Source: Flavobacterium johnsoniae
Lineage (GTDB): Bacteria > Bacteroidota > Bacteroidia > Flavobacteriales > Flavobacteriaceae
Reading direction: 5' to 3'
Length of the DNA stretch: 64,000 bases
NCBI RefSeq assembly: GCF_001879205.1
Contig: NZ_MLFK01000013.1
Span: 248,001-312,000 of the forward strand
Below the pieces are notes generated by a model that saw nothing but the letters and a program-made list of their open reading frames with translations, ran no database searches and was not told where the DNA came from. Below, piece after piece: positions 25,377-33,238 of the stretch. Every line of letters begins with the position of its first letter. Positions within the stretch are counted from its first letter, which is position 1. The translations under genes were made by a program, and so were the position numbers.

Positions 25377-25592
25377 AATTTTCGAATTTTACAATGGTAA
25401 TTTCTCGGGTTTGAGTCCATTTTATCAGTCAAATTTAATCAAAACAAATGCGTAAAGCCTTAAAAAACGACAGTTTTTTCATAAATTCTTTATAAAACTT
25501 CCCTAAAATTTTAGGTTTATTATAAGATAAATAAATCTCAGTCAAACACAGGAATTAATGCAGTTTTACTAAGCAAATTATATATTTTTCCG

Positions 25593-25601
25593 TAATTTTG
25601 C
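25593..25601 (+). promoter_or_regulatory. ilvE -7 element TAATTTTGC
   Basis: Exact TAnnTTTGC match 84 nt before the ilvE start. The 309-nt spacer between mnmD and ilvE also holds a perfect 14-bp palindrome, CCTAAAATTTTAGG, at 25502-25515; no gene is visible in it. Confidence 0.5.
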
Positions 25602-25685
25602 ATTCAACAAAACCTATTCTTCATCAGATCATTACGTTATATTTTCATTGAAAGAATACAAATTAGATAAAAACTTTACATAATT

Positions 25686-26756
25686 ATGAGTACAACTCAA
25701 ACAAGCAAAATTGAAATCAGAAAAGCTGATTCTTCTAAGATAAGTTCTGTAGACTTTGAAAACTTAAGCTTTGGTGCTGTATTTACAGACCATTTATTTG
25801 AATGTGATTACAAAAACGGACAATGGCAGACTCCGGTCATTAAGCCTTATGCTCCTATTTTGATGGATCCATCTTCTAAAGTCTTTCATTATGGACAAGC
25901 TATTTTTGAAGGAATGAAAGCTTACAAAGATGAGAACAATGATGTTTGGTTGTTTAGACCTGATGAAAACTACAAACGTTTCAACAATTCTGCAGTTCGT
26001 ATGGCCATGCCGGAAGTACCAGAAGATGTGTTTATGGAAGGTTTAAATGAATTATTGAAAATCGACCAAGAATGGATTCAAAGAGGTAACGGAGCCAGTA
26101 TGTACATTCGTCCTTTTATGATCGCTACAGGACCTGGTGTTATTGCAAATCCGTCTGACGAATATAAATTTATGATTTTACTTTCTCCTGCAAAATCTTA
26201 TTATGGAGGCGAAGTAAAAGTAATTATTGCTGAACATTACAGTAGAGCTGCGAATGGTGGAATTGGTGCTGCAAAAGCAGCCGGAAACTATGCTGCACAG
26301 TTTTACCCAACTAACCTGGCAAACAAAGAAGGTTTCCAGCAAGTTATCTGGACTGATGATGCTACGCATACAAAATTAGAAGAAGCAGGAACAATGAACG
26401 TTTTCTTCAGAATCAACGATACTTTATTAACAGCTCCAACAAGTGAGAGAATTTTAGATGGTATTACCAGAAAAAGTTTAATTACAATGGCTGAAAAAGA
26501 AGGATTAAAAGTTGAAGTTCGTCCGGTAATTGTTTCAGAATTAGTAGAAGCTGCGAAAAACGGATCTTTAAAAGAAATTTTTGGAGCGGGAACTGCGGCA
26601 GTTATTAGTGTAATTAAAGGATTCTCATATAAAGGAGAATACTTTGAGATGACTCCTGTTGAGAACTCATACGCTTCTTTCTTAAAAGAAAAACTAACAA
26701 GTCTTCAAAATAAACTTTCTGAAGATACTTACGGATGGACTGTTAAGGTACAATAA
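25686..26756 (+). CDS. ilvE: Branched-chain amino acid aminotransferase
   Basis: 356 residues, fold-type IV PLP enzyme of the BCAT type II length. Visible marks are FGAVFTDHLFECDY, FHYGQAIFEGMKAY, YIRPFMIATGP, the PLP-Lys region GAAKAAGNYAAQFYP, EEAGTMNVFF and a terminal phosphate-binding GAGTAAVIS. It transfers amino groups between branched-chain amino acids and 2-oxoglutarate. Monocistronic. Confidence 0.94.
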   Translation: MSTTQTSKIEIRKADSSKISSVDFENLSFGAVFTDHLFECDYKNGQWQTPVIKPYAPILMDPSSKVFHYGQAIFEGMKAYKDENNDVWLFRPDENYKRFNNSAVRMAMPEVPEDVFMEGLNELLKIDQEWIQRGNGASMYIRPFMIATGPGVIANPSDEYKFMILLSPAKSYYGGEVKVIIAEHYSRAANGGIGAAKAAGNYAAQFYPTNLANKEGFQQVIWTDDATHTKLEEAGTMNVFFRINDTLLTAPTSERILDGITRKSLITMAEKEGLKVEVRPVIVSELVEAAKNGSLKEIFGAGTAAVISVIKGFSYKGEYFEMTPVENSYASFLKEKLTSLQNKLSEDTYGWTVKVQ

Positions 26757-26777
26757 TCCATAATTGATTATAAAAAC

Positions 26778-26807
26778 AAACCCGATAAATTAAAGTTTAT
26801 CGGGTTT
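26778..26807 (+). terminator. Terminator after ilvE
   Basis: AAACCCGATAAA/TTTATCGGGTTTT form a 12-bp stem with a 6-nt loop, then a T-rich tract. Confidence 0.85.
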
Positions 26808-26845
26808 TCTATTTTATTATGAATATTAAAATGCAAAAGCAATTT

Positions 26846-26985
26846 TACCGCAAAGAGCGTAAAGGTTTTTAATATTAGTAATAATAAATACACACAAAGT
26901 TCGCAAAGCTGGAATTGATAAGCTTTGCGAACTTTGCGTTATTTTCACAAGAGCTGCAAAAAAACTTAGCGCTCTTTGCGGTTAA
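26846..26985. repeat. Nested palindromic spacer element (~140 bp)
   Basis: The outer arms are accgcaaagagcg (about 26847) and cgctctttgcggt (about 26970). The inner arms, cacaaagttcgcaaagct and agctttgcgaactttgcg, lie at about 26892-26938. No coding potential. The nested inverted repeats resemble a MITE or a bidirectional RNA hairpin; 'cgcaaag' phrases recur at 6850 and 6950 of this window. Confidence 0.6.
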
Positions 26986-26988
26986 TCT

Positions 26989-27369
26989 TTATAAAAGTTT
27001 AGAGAAATCAGGTTTAAAATAATTTGGTCCTTTCATCACTTTTCCGTCTTCGCGGTAAATCGGCTGACCGTCTTCGCCCAACTTACTCATATTACTACGT
27101 TGGATTTCATCAAAAACAGCTTCGATTTTATCCTGCAGCCCGTGTTCGATAATTGTACCGCATAAAATATACATCATATCTCCAAGAGCGTCAGCAATTT
27201 CGACTAAATCATTATTTTGAACCGCTTCAAGATATTCTTCATTTTCTTCTTTCATTAAATTATAACGAAGCAGTTTTTTAGTTTCTCCCAAATCAGCAAT
27301 TGGAGTATGGCTGTGGCCTATTTTAAAAGCAGTATGAAATTCAGTAACCGCATCAAGTTGTTTCTTCAT
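26989..27369 (-). CDS. MazG-like nucleoside triphosphate pyrophosphohydrolase
   Basis: 126 residues. The all-alpha NTP pyrophosphatase metal site is seen as EENEEYLEA (ExxE-type) and EIADALGDMMYILCG (ExxD), about residues 39-70. Small MazG-like or PRA-PH-like enzymes hydrolyse NTPs or modified nucleotides to NMP and PPi, usually for pool cleaning. A PRA-PH role in His synthesis is unlikely without his genes nearby. Confidence 0.85.
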   Translation of the reverse strand: MKKQLDAVTEFHTAFKIGHSHTPIADLGETKKLLRYNLMKEENEEYLEAVQNNDLVEIADALGDMMYILCGTIIEHGLQDKIEAVFDEIQRSNMSKLGEDGQPIYREDGKVMKGPNYFKPDFSKLL

Positions 27370-27451
27370 GTTTTTATTCTATTAAATGAGATGGCAAATT
27401 AGCAACAAATCGTATACAATTCTCTAAATTTGTCAAAAATAATTTTTAAGT

Positions 27452-27640
27452 ATGTTTAGTCAAGGACAATTAATATTCGGACTCTGTTTTTTTATTGCAT
27501 TTGTAATTGTAATGATTTTCGCTTATCGCAAAGATCTCGCACTCCATAAAGTTTTTTATAAAGGAAACTATAAAGTATTATTGGTTTTCCTGCTTTTTAT
27601 AGCGCTTTTGTTCGTCATCAAAATCTTTTTAAAAAGATAA
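27452..27640 (+). CDS. Small two-helix membrane protein
   Basis: 62 residues with two membrane segments (about 7-25 and 42-60) joined by a basic loop (AYRKDLALHKVFYKGNYK), ending KIFLKR. I do not recognise a function; the gene stands alone between a divergent MazG-like gene and an SRPBCC gene. Confidence 0.6.
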   Translation: MFSQGQLIFGLCFFIAFVIVMIFAYRKDLALHKVFYKGNYKVLLVFLLFIALLFVIKIFLKR

Positions 27641-27716
27641 CAATCTATTTTTTTATTTTAAGTTATAGTTTAGTCTCCCAATAAAATTTATAACTTTACG
27701 AAAAACCTGCACCAAT

Positions 27717-28904
27717 ATGAAGATTCTAAAATATTTATTCCTTTTACTATTATTAAGTTTAGTTGCTCTTACCGTTTTTGTTGCTACCCAAAAAGGGATT
27801 TTTTCTGTTGAAAGAAGTAAAGTAATCAATTCGCCAAAGGCAACTGTCTATAATTATGTAAATGATTTTAGAAATTACGAAGATTTTGAATCCTGGGCAG
27901 TTGAAGATCCAACATTCAAATTTACTTTCCCTAATAAAACTACCGGTATTGGAGGTTCATTTTCCTGGTCTAACGAAGAAGAAACCGGAAATGCAGTAAC
28001 TGTAAAAACAAAAGACGGAGAAAGTATTGAACAAAAAATGAAGTACAATGGCACAGAAGCTGATGTAACCTGGACTTTTAAAGATACTTTGGCAGGAAAA
28101 ACCAAAGTAACCTGGAAAGCAAAAGGAACAATGAGTTTTTTATTTAAAGTTTACGCAGCATTAAACGGCGGTTCAGACAAAGTTATTGGAACTATTTATG
28201 AAAAAAGCCTTGCAAACATTGACAAAAACCTGGATTACGAAACCAAAACTTATGCTGTACAAGTAAATGGAGTTGTAAAGAAAACGGAAACTCCTTATAT
28301 CAAACAGACTTTTACAAGTGAAATTCCGAAAATCAATAAAAACGCGAGAATCGTAATTCCAAAGCTTATTCAGTTTAGCGAAAATAACGGATTAAGCGCA
28401 AGTGGAAAACCTTTCATTATTTATCACACTTACGATACCACAAAAGGATTGGCTAAAATCTCTATTTGTCTTCCAATAAACAAAGAAATCTCTATTAGTT
28501 CAGGAAGTGATATTTTATCAGGAAAACTAAATGGTTTTGACGCTGTAAAAACAACTTTAAAAGGTGATTACGCGCATACTAGTGAAGCTATTGCCAAAAC
28601 AACAGCTTATATTAATAAAGAAAAAATAACACCAGAACTAAGCTGGTCGCATCTTGAAATTTTAGAAGTAAGCAAACTGGATGTAAAAAGTCCGTCTAAA
28701 TTGATCACTGAAATTTATTTCCCTATTAAACCAAAAGTGGTTCCTGCGGCAGTTACCGCTCCTGTTTACTCGTCTGATGTCAGCACAAGTACAGATACAG
28801 AAGAAACGACACCAAAACCTGCTGTACACAAACCTGCTGCACCAAAACCTGCACCAACAACAACTCCTGCCCAAAAACCAGAAGAAGAACAGTCTGAATT
28901 TTAA
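27717..28904 (+). CDS. SRPBCC (polyketide cyclase-like) protein with Pro-rich tail
   Basis: 395 residues. A membrane-anchoring N-terminus (LKYLFLLLLLSLVALTVFVA) leads into an SRPBCC domain at about 30-180 (VERSKVINSPKATVYNYVNDFRNYEDFESW...VTWTFKDTLAGKTKVTWKAKG). A GyrI-like effector-binding region follows (about 210-345). The tail (about 350-395) is low-complexity Thr/Pro/Ala/Lys (KPAAPKPAPTTTPAQKPEEE). Ligand unknown. It lies 75 nt upstream of the ECF sigma gene and may be separate. Confidence 0.8.
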   Translation: MKILKYLFLLLLLSLVALTVFVATQKGIFSVERSKVINSPKATVYNYVNDFRNYEDFESWAVEDPTFKFTFPNKTTGIGGSFSWSNEEETGNAVTVKTKDGESIEQKMKYNGTEADVTWTFKDTLAGKTKVTWKAKGTMSFLFKVYAALNGGSDKVIGTIYEKSLANIDKNLDYETKTYAVQVNGVVKKTETPYIKQTFTSEIPKINKNARIVIPKLIQFSENNGLSASGKPFIIYHTYDTTKGLAKISICLPINKEISISSGSDILSGKLNGFDAVKTTLKGDYAHTSEAIAKTTAYINKEKITPELSWSHLEILEVSKLDVKSPSKLITEIYFPIKPKVVPAAVTAPVYSSDVSTSTDTEETTPKPAVHKPAAPKPAPTTTPAQKPEEEQSEF

Positions 28905-28979
28905 TTTTTTTTAAGGTTGATTAAACCTTTTGCATAAATTTCATTCTAACTGATTATAAAGTTTGATAAATCAAGAAGT

Positions 28980-29522
28980 TTGATCGACGAAAAGGAATTT
29001 ATACAACAATTATTAGATCCTAAAACGCAGAACACAGCGTTTCAAAAACTTATATCTGATTATCAAAGACCACTGTATTCTCATATTCGAAATATTGTTT
29101 TGAATCATGATGATGCAGATGATGTTTTGCAGAATACTTTCGTTAAGGTATTTCAGTATTTAAAAAACTTTAAAGGAGAAAGCAGGCTTTTTTCCTGGAT
29201 GTACCGAATTGCAACTAATGAAGCTTTGACTTTTTTAAATCAGAAAGCAAAATTAAAAGGTATAACTTCTGAAGATTTACAAAATAAAACGATCGATAAT
29301 TTGAAATCTGACGTTTATTTTGACGGGGATGAAATTCAAATTAAACTTCAAAAAGCAATCGTTACCCTGCCGGAAAAACAACAGCTGGTTTTTAAGATGA
29401 AATATTTTGAAGAATTAAAATACGAAGAAATCGCAGAAATTCTGGGAACATCAGTTGGCGCATTAAAAGCATCTTACCATCATGCGGTAAAAAAAATCGA
29501 ATTATATGTTACATCAAATTAA
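28980..29522 (+). CDS. ECF-type RNA polymerase sigma factor
   Basis: 180 residues with probable TTG start at 28980 (LIDEKEFIQQLLDPKTQ); the frame is closed by a stop 33 nt upstream and contains no ATG. Sigma region 2 reads LISDYQRPLYSHIRNIVLNHDDADDVLQNTFVKVFQYLKNFKGESRLFSWMYRIATNEAL. Region 4 reads LQKAIVTLPEKQQLVFKMKYFEELKYEEIAEILGTSVGALKASYHHAVKKIE. It heads a three-gene operon with an anti-sigma-like membrane protein and an exported 'sensor' protein, so it probably answers an envelope signal. Confidence 0.92.
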   Translation: MIDEKEFIQQLLDPKTQNTAFQKLISDYQRPLYSHIRNIVLNHDDADDVLQNTFVKVFQYLKNFKGESRLFSWMYRIATNEALTFLNQKAKLKGITSEDLQNKTIDNLKSDVYFDGDEIQIKLQKAIVTLPEKQQLVFKMKYFEELKYEEIAEILGTSVGALKASYHHAVKKIELYVTSN

Positions 29523-29555
29523 ACCTTTTATAGCAAATATTATCTTATAGACATT

Positions 29556-29975
29556 ATGAAAGAATTTAAATTAGAAAACGAACCGAAAACAGCCTCTGGA
29601 TTTAAAACCCCGGATCATTATTTTGATACTTTTTCGGCAAAAGTTTTAGAACAGATCAATGAAAGAGAAAGGGAAGTAAAAGTAATACCGCTTTACAAAC
29701 GTAAAAAAGTTATTTCAATAGCTGCGGCGGCTGCAATTTTCATTGCTTTTCTGATTCCAACAGCAAATCATTATTACAAAGCATCAAAAGAATTAGACGA
29801 GGCAACTTTAGAAACGTATCTAACTTATCAGTCTAATTTAAATCAATATGATTTAATTAAAGAATTAGACACTAAAGACATCGACAAATTAAACAAAAAT
29901 CTTGCTCTGGAAGATGAAACCTTAGAGGATATTTTAGCAGCAAATCCTAATATTGAAAACTTAATTTCTGAATAA
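29556..29975 (+). CDS. Anti-sigma-like single-pass membrane protein
   Basis: 139 residues, 33 nt after the sigma gene. A cytoplasmic N-terminus (FKTPDHYFDTFSAKVLEQI) is followed by one membrane segment at about 49-66 and an acidic outer part. It lacks a zinc anti-sigma motif. Its position between an ECF sigma factor and the exported helical protein suggests a membrane anti-sigma role; this is inference from operon layout. Confidence 0.75.
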   Translation: MKEFKLENEPKTASGFKTPDHYFDTFSAKVLEQINEREREVKVIPLYKRKKVISIAAAAAIFIAFLIPTANHYYKASKELDEATLETYLTYQSNLNQYDLIKELDTKDIDKLNKNLALEDETLEDILAANPNIENLISE

Positions 29976-29993
29976 AAACAAAATTATACAAAT

Positions 29994-30452
29994 ATGAAAA
30001 TCAAAAATATATTAACGGTAGTTCTGTTTTTAGCATCTTTATCCTTTTATGCCCAAAATGATAAAGATGATGAAAAACGAGAAAAAGTTAAAGCATTTAA
30101 AGTTTCATTTTTAACGACAGAACTTGAACTTACTTCGACAGAAGCCGAAAAATTCTGGCCAATTTACAATGCATACGATGACAAGCAATTTGAATTGCGT
30201 CATGATAAAATGAAAACGTATTTACGTAAACTGGATGATGATAATTTAAGTTCGATTTCAGAAAAAGAAGCGGTAACACTGCTTTCTCAAATAGAAAGTA
30301 CAGACAAAGAATTATACCTTTTGCGTGAAAAATTCATGACAAACCTAAAAAAGGTGCTTCCTGCAAAAAAGATACTAAAGCTTAAAAAATCAGAAGATGA
30401 TTTTAACCGAAAATTGTTAAAACAATATCGAGATAAAGCAGGTAAAAATTAA
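29994..30452 (+). CDS. Exported Spy/CpxP-like sensor of the ECF sigma operon
   Basis: 152 residues with a signal peptide ending SLSFYAQ. The mature helical protein contains LTTELELTSTEAEKFWPIYNAYDDKQFELRHDKM and KKVLPAKKILKLKKSEDDFNRKLLKQYRDKAGK, the LTxxQ-like arrangement of periplasmic Spy/CpxP proteins. Flavobacterial homologues in this position are called sensors of ECF-type sigma factors (recall). Spacing of 18 nt to the previous gene indicates one operon. Confidence 0.85.
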   Translation: MKIKNILTVVLFLASLSFYAQNDKDDEKREKVKAFKVSFLTTELELTSTEAEKFWPIYNAYDDKQFELRHDKMKTYLRKLDDDNLSSISEKEAVTLLSQIESTDKELYLLREKFMTNLKKVLPAKKILKLKKSEDDFNRKLLKQYRDKAGKN

Positions 30453-30476
30453 TTGCCATTATAAGAAACAACAGCG

Positions 30477-30528
30477 ATAAGAACCCTATATAATAATACT
30501 TATTTTATTATTTAGGGTTCTTATTTTT
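30477..30528. terminator. Bidirectional terminator after the ECF operon
   Basis: ATAAGAACCCTA and TAGGGTTCTTAT form a 12-bp stem between convergent genes, with A/T runs on both sides. Confidence 0.85.
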
Positions 30529-31590
30529 TTATTTAAAATTAAGGCGTACTACTTTATTATGTCCTGCAGCAATTGCCGTATTTCTGTTCACAAAACGAAT
30601 TGTAAAAAGTTTTGAATCTGTAGACAGCTGTGTCCAGTTTTCGCCTCCATTTTGAGAGTATTGTATTCCTTCGGATCCAACACAAATAATTTCACGGCCA
30701 TTTCCTCCCGGAACATATTGTACACACGATGCGTATCCAAAACCCATATTCTGCCCTATTAATTCCCATGTTTTTCCTCCATCTTTGGTAAAGGCTTTAT
30801 TATCTGATTTTTTGTTTGGAAGATCATAATCTCCTCCGGCAATAAATCCATGTTTGGCATCATAAAAATCTGCTGTAAAAATCCCGGTCATGGATTTCCC
30901 TTGTACAATTGGTGTTTCTACAACTTTCCATGTTTTTGCTTTATCAGGAGAATAAAAAACACGTGCTTTTTTACCTCCGGAAACCAGCCAGGTATCATTT
31001 CCTTTTATAACAATATTGGTATTACTTGCTGCAAAAGCAGCTTCACCCGACGCATTTGTTGGAAGTTTGTCTGATAATAATTTTGTCCAGGTTTCGCCGC
31101 CGTCGCGAGTCACAATTACAGAAAAAGTATCCTCCGTAGGGTCGCCAATTGCGATTCCTTCTTTATCATTCCAAAACTGCATACTGTCATAAAAAACTTT
31201 CGGATTAATTTCTTTATAAACTAATTTAAACTTGTGGTCTTTTTTTGAAACCGAATAAAGCAAAGCCGGATTTGCTACACTAAGCAAAAAGATATCTTTA
31301 GAAGTCTGAGCGATACTTCTAAATTCTAATTTAAGCGTATCACGATAAATATGCTCTTCAAATTTTTCTTTTTTATCCAGATCATAATACCCAAAACGAG
31401 AATTATCTGCCCCGTACCAAACCTTATTTTTATCAATTAAAATTGCTCTTATACTAATTTTATCCTTAAACAAAGTATCTACGGTCATGGATGTAAAACC
31501 ACCGTAAAATACTTTTTTAGTGTCGTAATTAAATGTTGTAAAAGACATTAGCAAAACAAAAACACCACAAAATAAAACCAGTTTTTTCAT
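30529..31590 (-). CDS. Exported beta-propeller protein with BNR/Ycf48-like repeats
   Basis: 353 residues with a signal peptide (MKKLVLFCGVFVLLMSFTTF). Repeated BNR/Asp-box-like units can be seen: VTRDGGETWTKL, SPDKAKTWKVVE, FTKDGGKTWELIG, SQNGGENWTQL, each in a seven-bladed-propeller-like context. Similar proteins are called oxidoreductases or photosystem II stability factor-like, without firm function. Monocistronic. Confidence 0.82.
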   Translation of the reverse strand: MKKLVLFCGVFVLLMSFTTFNYDTKKVFYGGFTSMTVDTLFKDKISIRAILIDKNKVWYGADNSRFGYYDLDKKEKFEEHIYRDTLKLEFRSIAQTSKDIFLLSVANPALLYSVSKKDHKFKLVYKEINPKVFYDSMQFWNDKEGIAIGDPTEDTFSVIVTRDGGETWTKLLSDKLPTNASGEAAFAASNTNIVIKGNDTWLVSGGKKARVFYSPDKAKTWKVVETPIVQGKSMTGIFTADFYDAKHGFIAGGDYDLPNKKSDNKAFTKDGGKTWELIGQNMGFGYASCVQYVPGGNGREIICVGSEGIQYSQNGGENWTQLSTDSKLFTIRFVNRNTAIAAGHNKVVRLNFK

Positions 31591-31739
31591 ATAAATTAAA
31601 ATTTGTTTAATGCTAAAATACGATTATTTATAACATCTCAAATATGTTTAGTTTTTTTTCAGAAAATAATAATTTTCAGATCTTTTTTGTTCAATCAAAA
31701 TCAAGGTGCAATTCAACAAAACAACAATTACCTAAAAAC

Positions 31740-31817
31740 ATGATAGTTACAAAAGCAAACACATTAGAAATAATTTATGGCACAGTAATTGGATATCTCA
31801 TTGTACAAATAATTTAA
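31740..31817 (+). CDS. Possible 25-codon leader ORF
   Basis: ATG to TAA encodes MIVTKANTLEIIYGTVIGYL followed by IVQII, a short hydrophobic peptide ending 12 nt before the next start codon. It could be a translated leader or chance; no composition test is possible here. Confidence 0.25.
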   Translation: MIVTKANTLEIIYGTVIGYLIVQII

Positions 31818-31829
31818 TATGATTTTATC

Positions 31830-33107
31830 ATGAAAACGAAATTACTTTTAATAGCGATGACAGCATTAGTTTTTGGTTCTTGTGCCGCACAAAATCAAAC
31901 TACTGTTTATGCAAAAAACTCAGATATAAGTGATAATTTAGATTTAAGAGCAGTTGCTTCTATGTTTGGCGAATCTTCAAATCTTCAGGACTTTGAAAGA
32001 CGTCTAAACGATCCAAAATATCAAATCTCTAACCTTGACTTAAACGGAGATGATCAGGTAGATTATTTGCGTGTAATAGAATCTGTAGAAGATAGAACAC
32101 ACGTGGTCATCATACAGGCTGTTTTGGACCGTGATGTTTATCAGGATGTAGCAACAATTGATGTAGAAAGAGACAACTACAATAAGGTAAGCGTTCAGGT
32201 TGTAGGTAACACTTATTTATACGGTGACAACTACATTTATGAGCCTGTTTATAGTGTCGCTCCGGTAATTTATACTTCGTTTTGGGTTACCAACTACAGA
32301 CCTTATTATTCAACTTGGTACTGGGGATATTACCCTACTTATTACAGCGCATGGAGACCTTACCCTGTTTACAGATATAGAAACAATATAAATGTATGCA
32401 TTAACGTACACAACAGCTATAATTACGTAAACACCAGAAGAAGCTATAGAGCTCCGGCTATATACGAAACAAGACGTTCTTACGGTTATGAAAGAATGAG
32501 ACCCAACTATAGTTTCTCAGAAAGACATTCTAATGTAAGCAACAGATATGATCTGGATCAAAGAAGAATTGCAAGCAGAGAATCTAACCGATCTCAAAAT
32601 ACCTACAACTCTAACAGATCAAATTCAGGACGAGTTTCTACAGATAACAGAAATTATACAGATAACAGAGGGAACTCTAACAGAAGTTACAACAATACAA
32701 ATCGTACATCAAATACAAATAGAAACAACAGCGGGGTTGTAAACACACCTGCAAGAACTGAAAATACTCAAAGAACAGATTACGGAAGAAATAATTCTAA
32801 TTCTTCTTCTCCAAGAGTAAATTCAGAAACCAGATATAACACAAACAGAACATCTTCTCAAACAACAGAAACACCGAGAAGTTACTCTGAAACAAGAACA
32901 AATTCTTCAAGACCTGCTCCTGTGCAAAGAACAGAAGCTCCAAGAAGCTACTCTGAAAACAGAGGAAATTTTGAAAACAGATCAAATGCATCGAGATCTC
33001 AAAACACACAACGTTCTGAATCTCCAAGAGCAAGTCAGGAATCCCGAGGCAGCCAACCGCAAAGAGAAAGCAGTTCAGGCTCTAGAGGAGGCGGAAGAAG
33101 AGGTTAA
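31830..33107 (+). CDS. Exported protein with Tyr-rich middle and Asn/Ser/Arg-rich low-complexity tail
   Basis: 425 residues with a lipoprotein-type signal (MTALVFGSC, C18). Residues 30-125 form a folded region (SDISDNLDLRAVASMFGES..DFERRLNDP..ISNLDLNGDDQVDYLRVIE). A Tyr/Trp/Pro-rich stretch (about 145-190) follows. The last 220 residues are a repetitive Asn-Arg-Ser-Thr tail (recurrent PRSYSE, RTE, NRS phrases). The tail is strongly basic and disordered. Surface or cell-envelope location is likely; function unknown. Confidence 0.8.
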   Translation: MKTKLLLIAMTALVFGSCAAQNQTTVYAKNSDISDNLDLRAVASMFGESSNLQDFERRLNDPKYQISNLDLNGDDQVDYLRVIESVEDRTHVVIIQAVLDRDVYQDVATIDVERDNYNKVSVQVVGNTYLYGDNYIYEPVYSVAPVIYTSFWVTNYRPYYSTWYWGYYPTYYSAWRPYPVYRYRNNINVCINVHNSYNYVNTRRSYRAPAIYETRRSYGYERMRPNYSFSERHSNVSNRYDLDQRRIASRESNRSQNTYNSNRSNSGRVSTDNRNYTDNRGNSNRSYNNTNRTSNTNRNNSGVVNTPARTENTQRTDYGRNNSNSSSPRVNSETRYNTNRTSSQTTETPRSYSETRTNSSRPAPVQRTEAPRSYSENRGNFENRSNASRSQNTQRSESPRASQESRGSQPQRESSSGSRGGGRRG

Positions 33108-33133
33108 GAATATTTCAATTTATATTAAAAATT

Positions 33134-33165
33134 AAAAGCACAATTTGGGGATTGTGCTTTTTTTT
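33134..33165 (+). terminator. Terminator
   Basis: AAAAGCACAAT/ATTGTGCTTTT form an 11-bp stem with loop TTGGGG, followed by a T run. Confidence 0.85.
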
Positions 33166-33206
33166 ATCTTTTTAATTATAATTGCCGCTAATTTGTTTTA
33201 AAACAG

Positions 33207-33215
33207 TAAATTTGC
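33207..33215 (+). promoter_or_regulatory. kup -7 element TAAATTTGC
   Basis: Exact TAnnTTTGC match 24 nt before the preferred kup start; this also rules out the longer start at 33182. Confidence 0.55.
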
Positions 33216-33238
33216 AACCGTCTTTTATAAAAATATAC

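Noticed and set aside
25502..25515. CCTAAAATTTTAGG palindrome as a specific ilvE operator
   Set aside because: Short AT-rich palindromes are expected by chance in such spacers; no second copy or fixed spacing to the promoter was seen.
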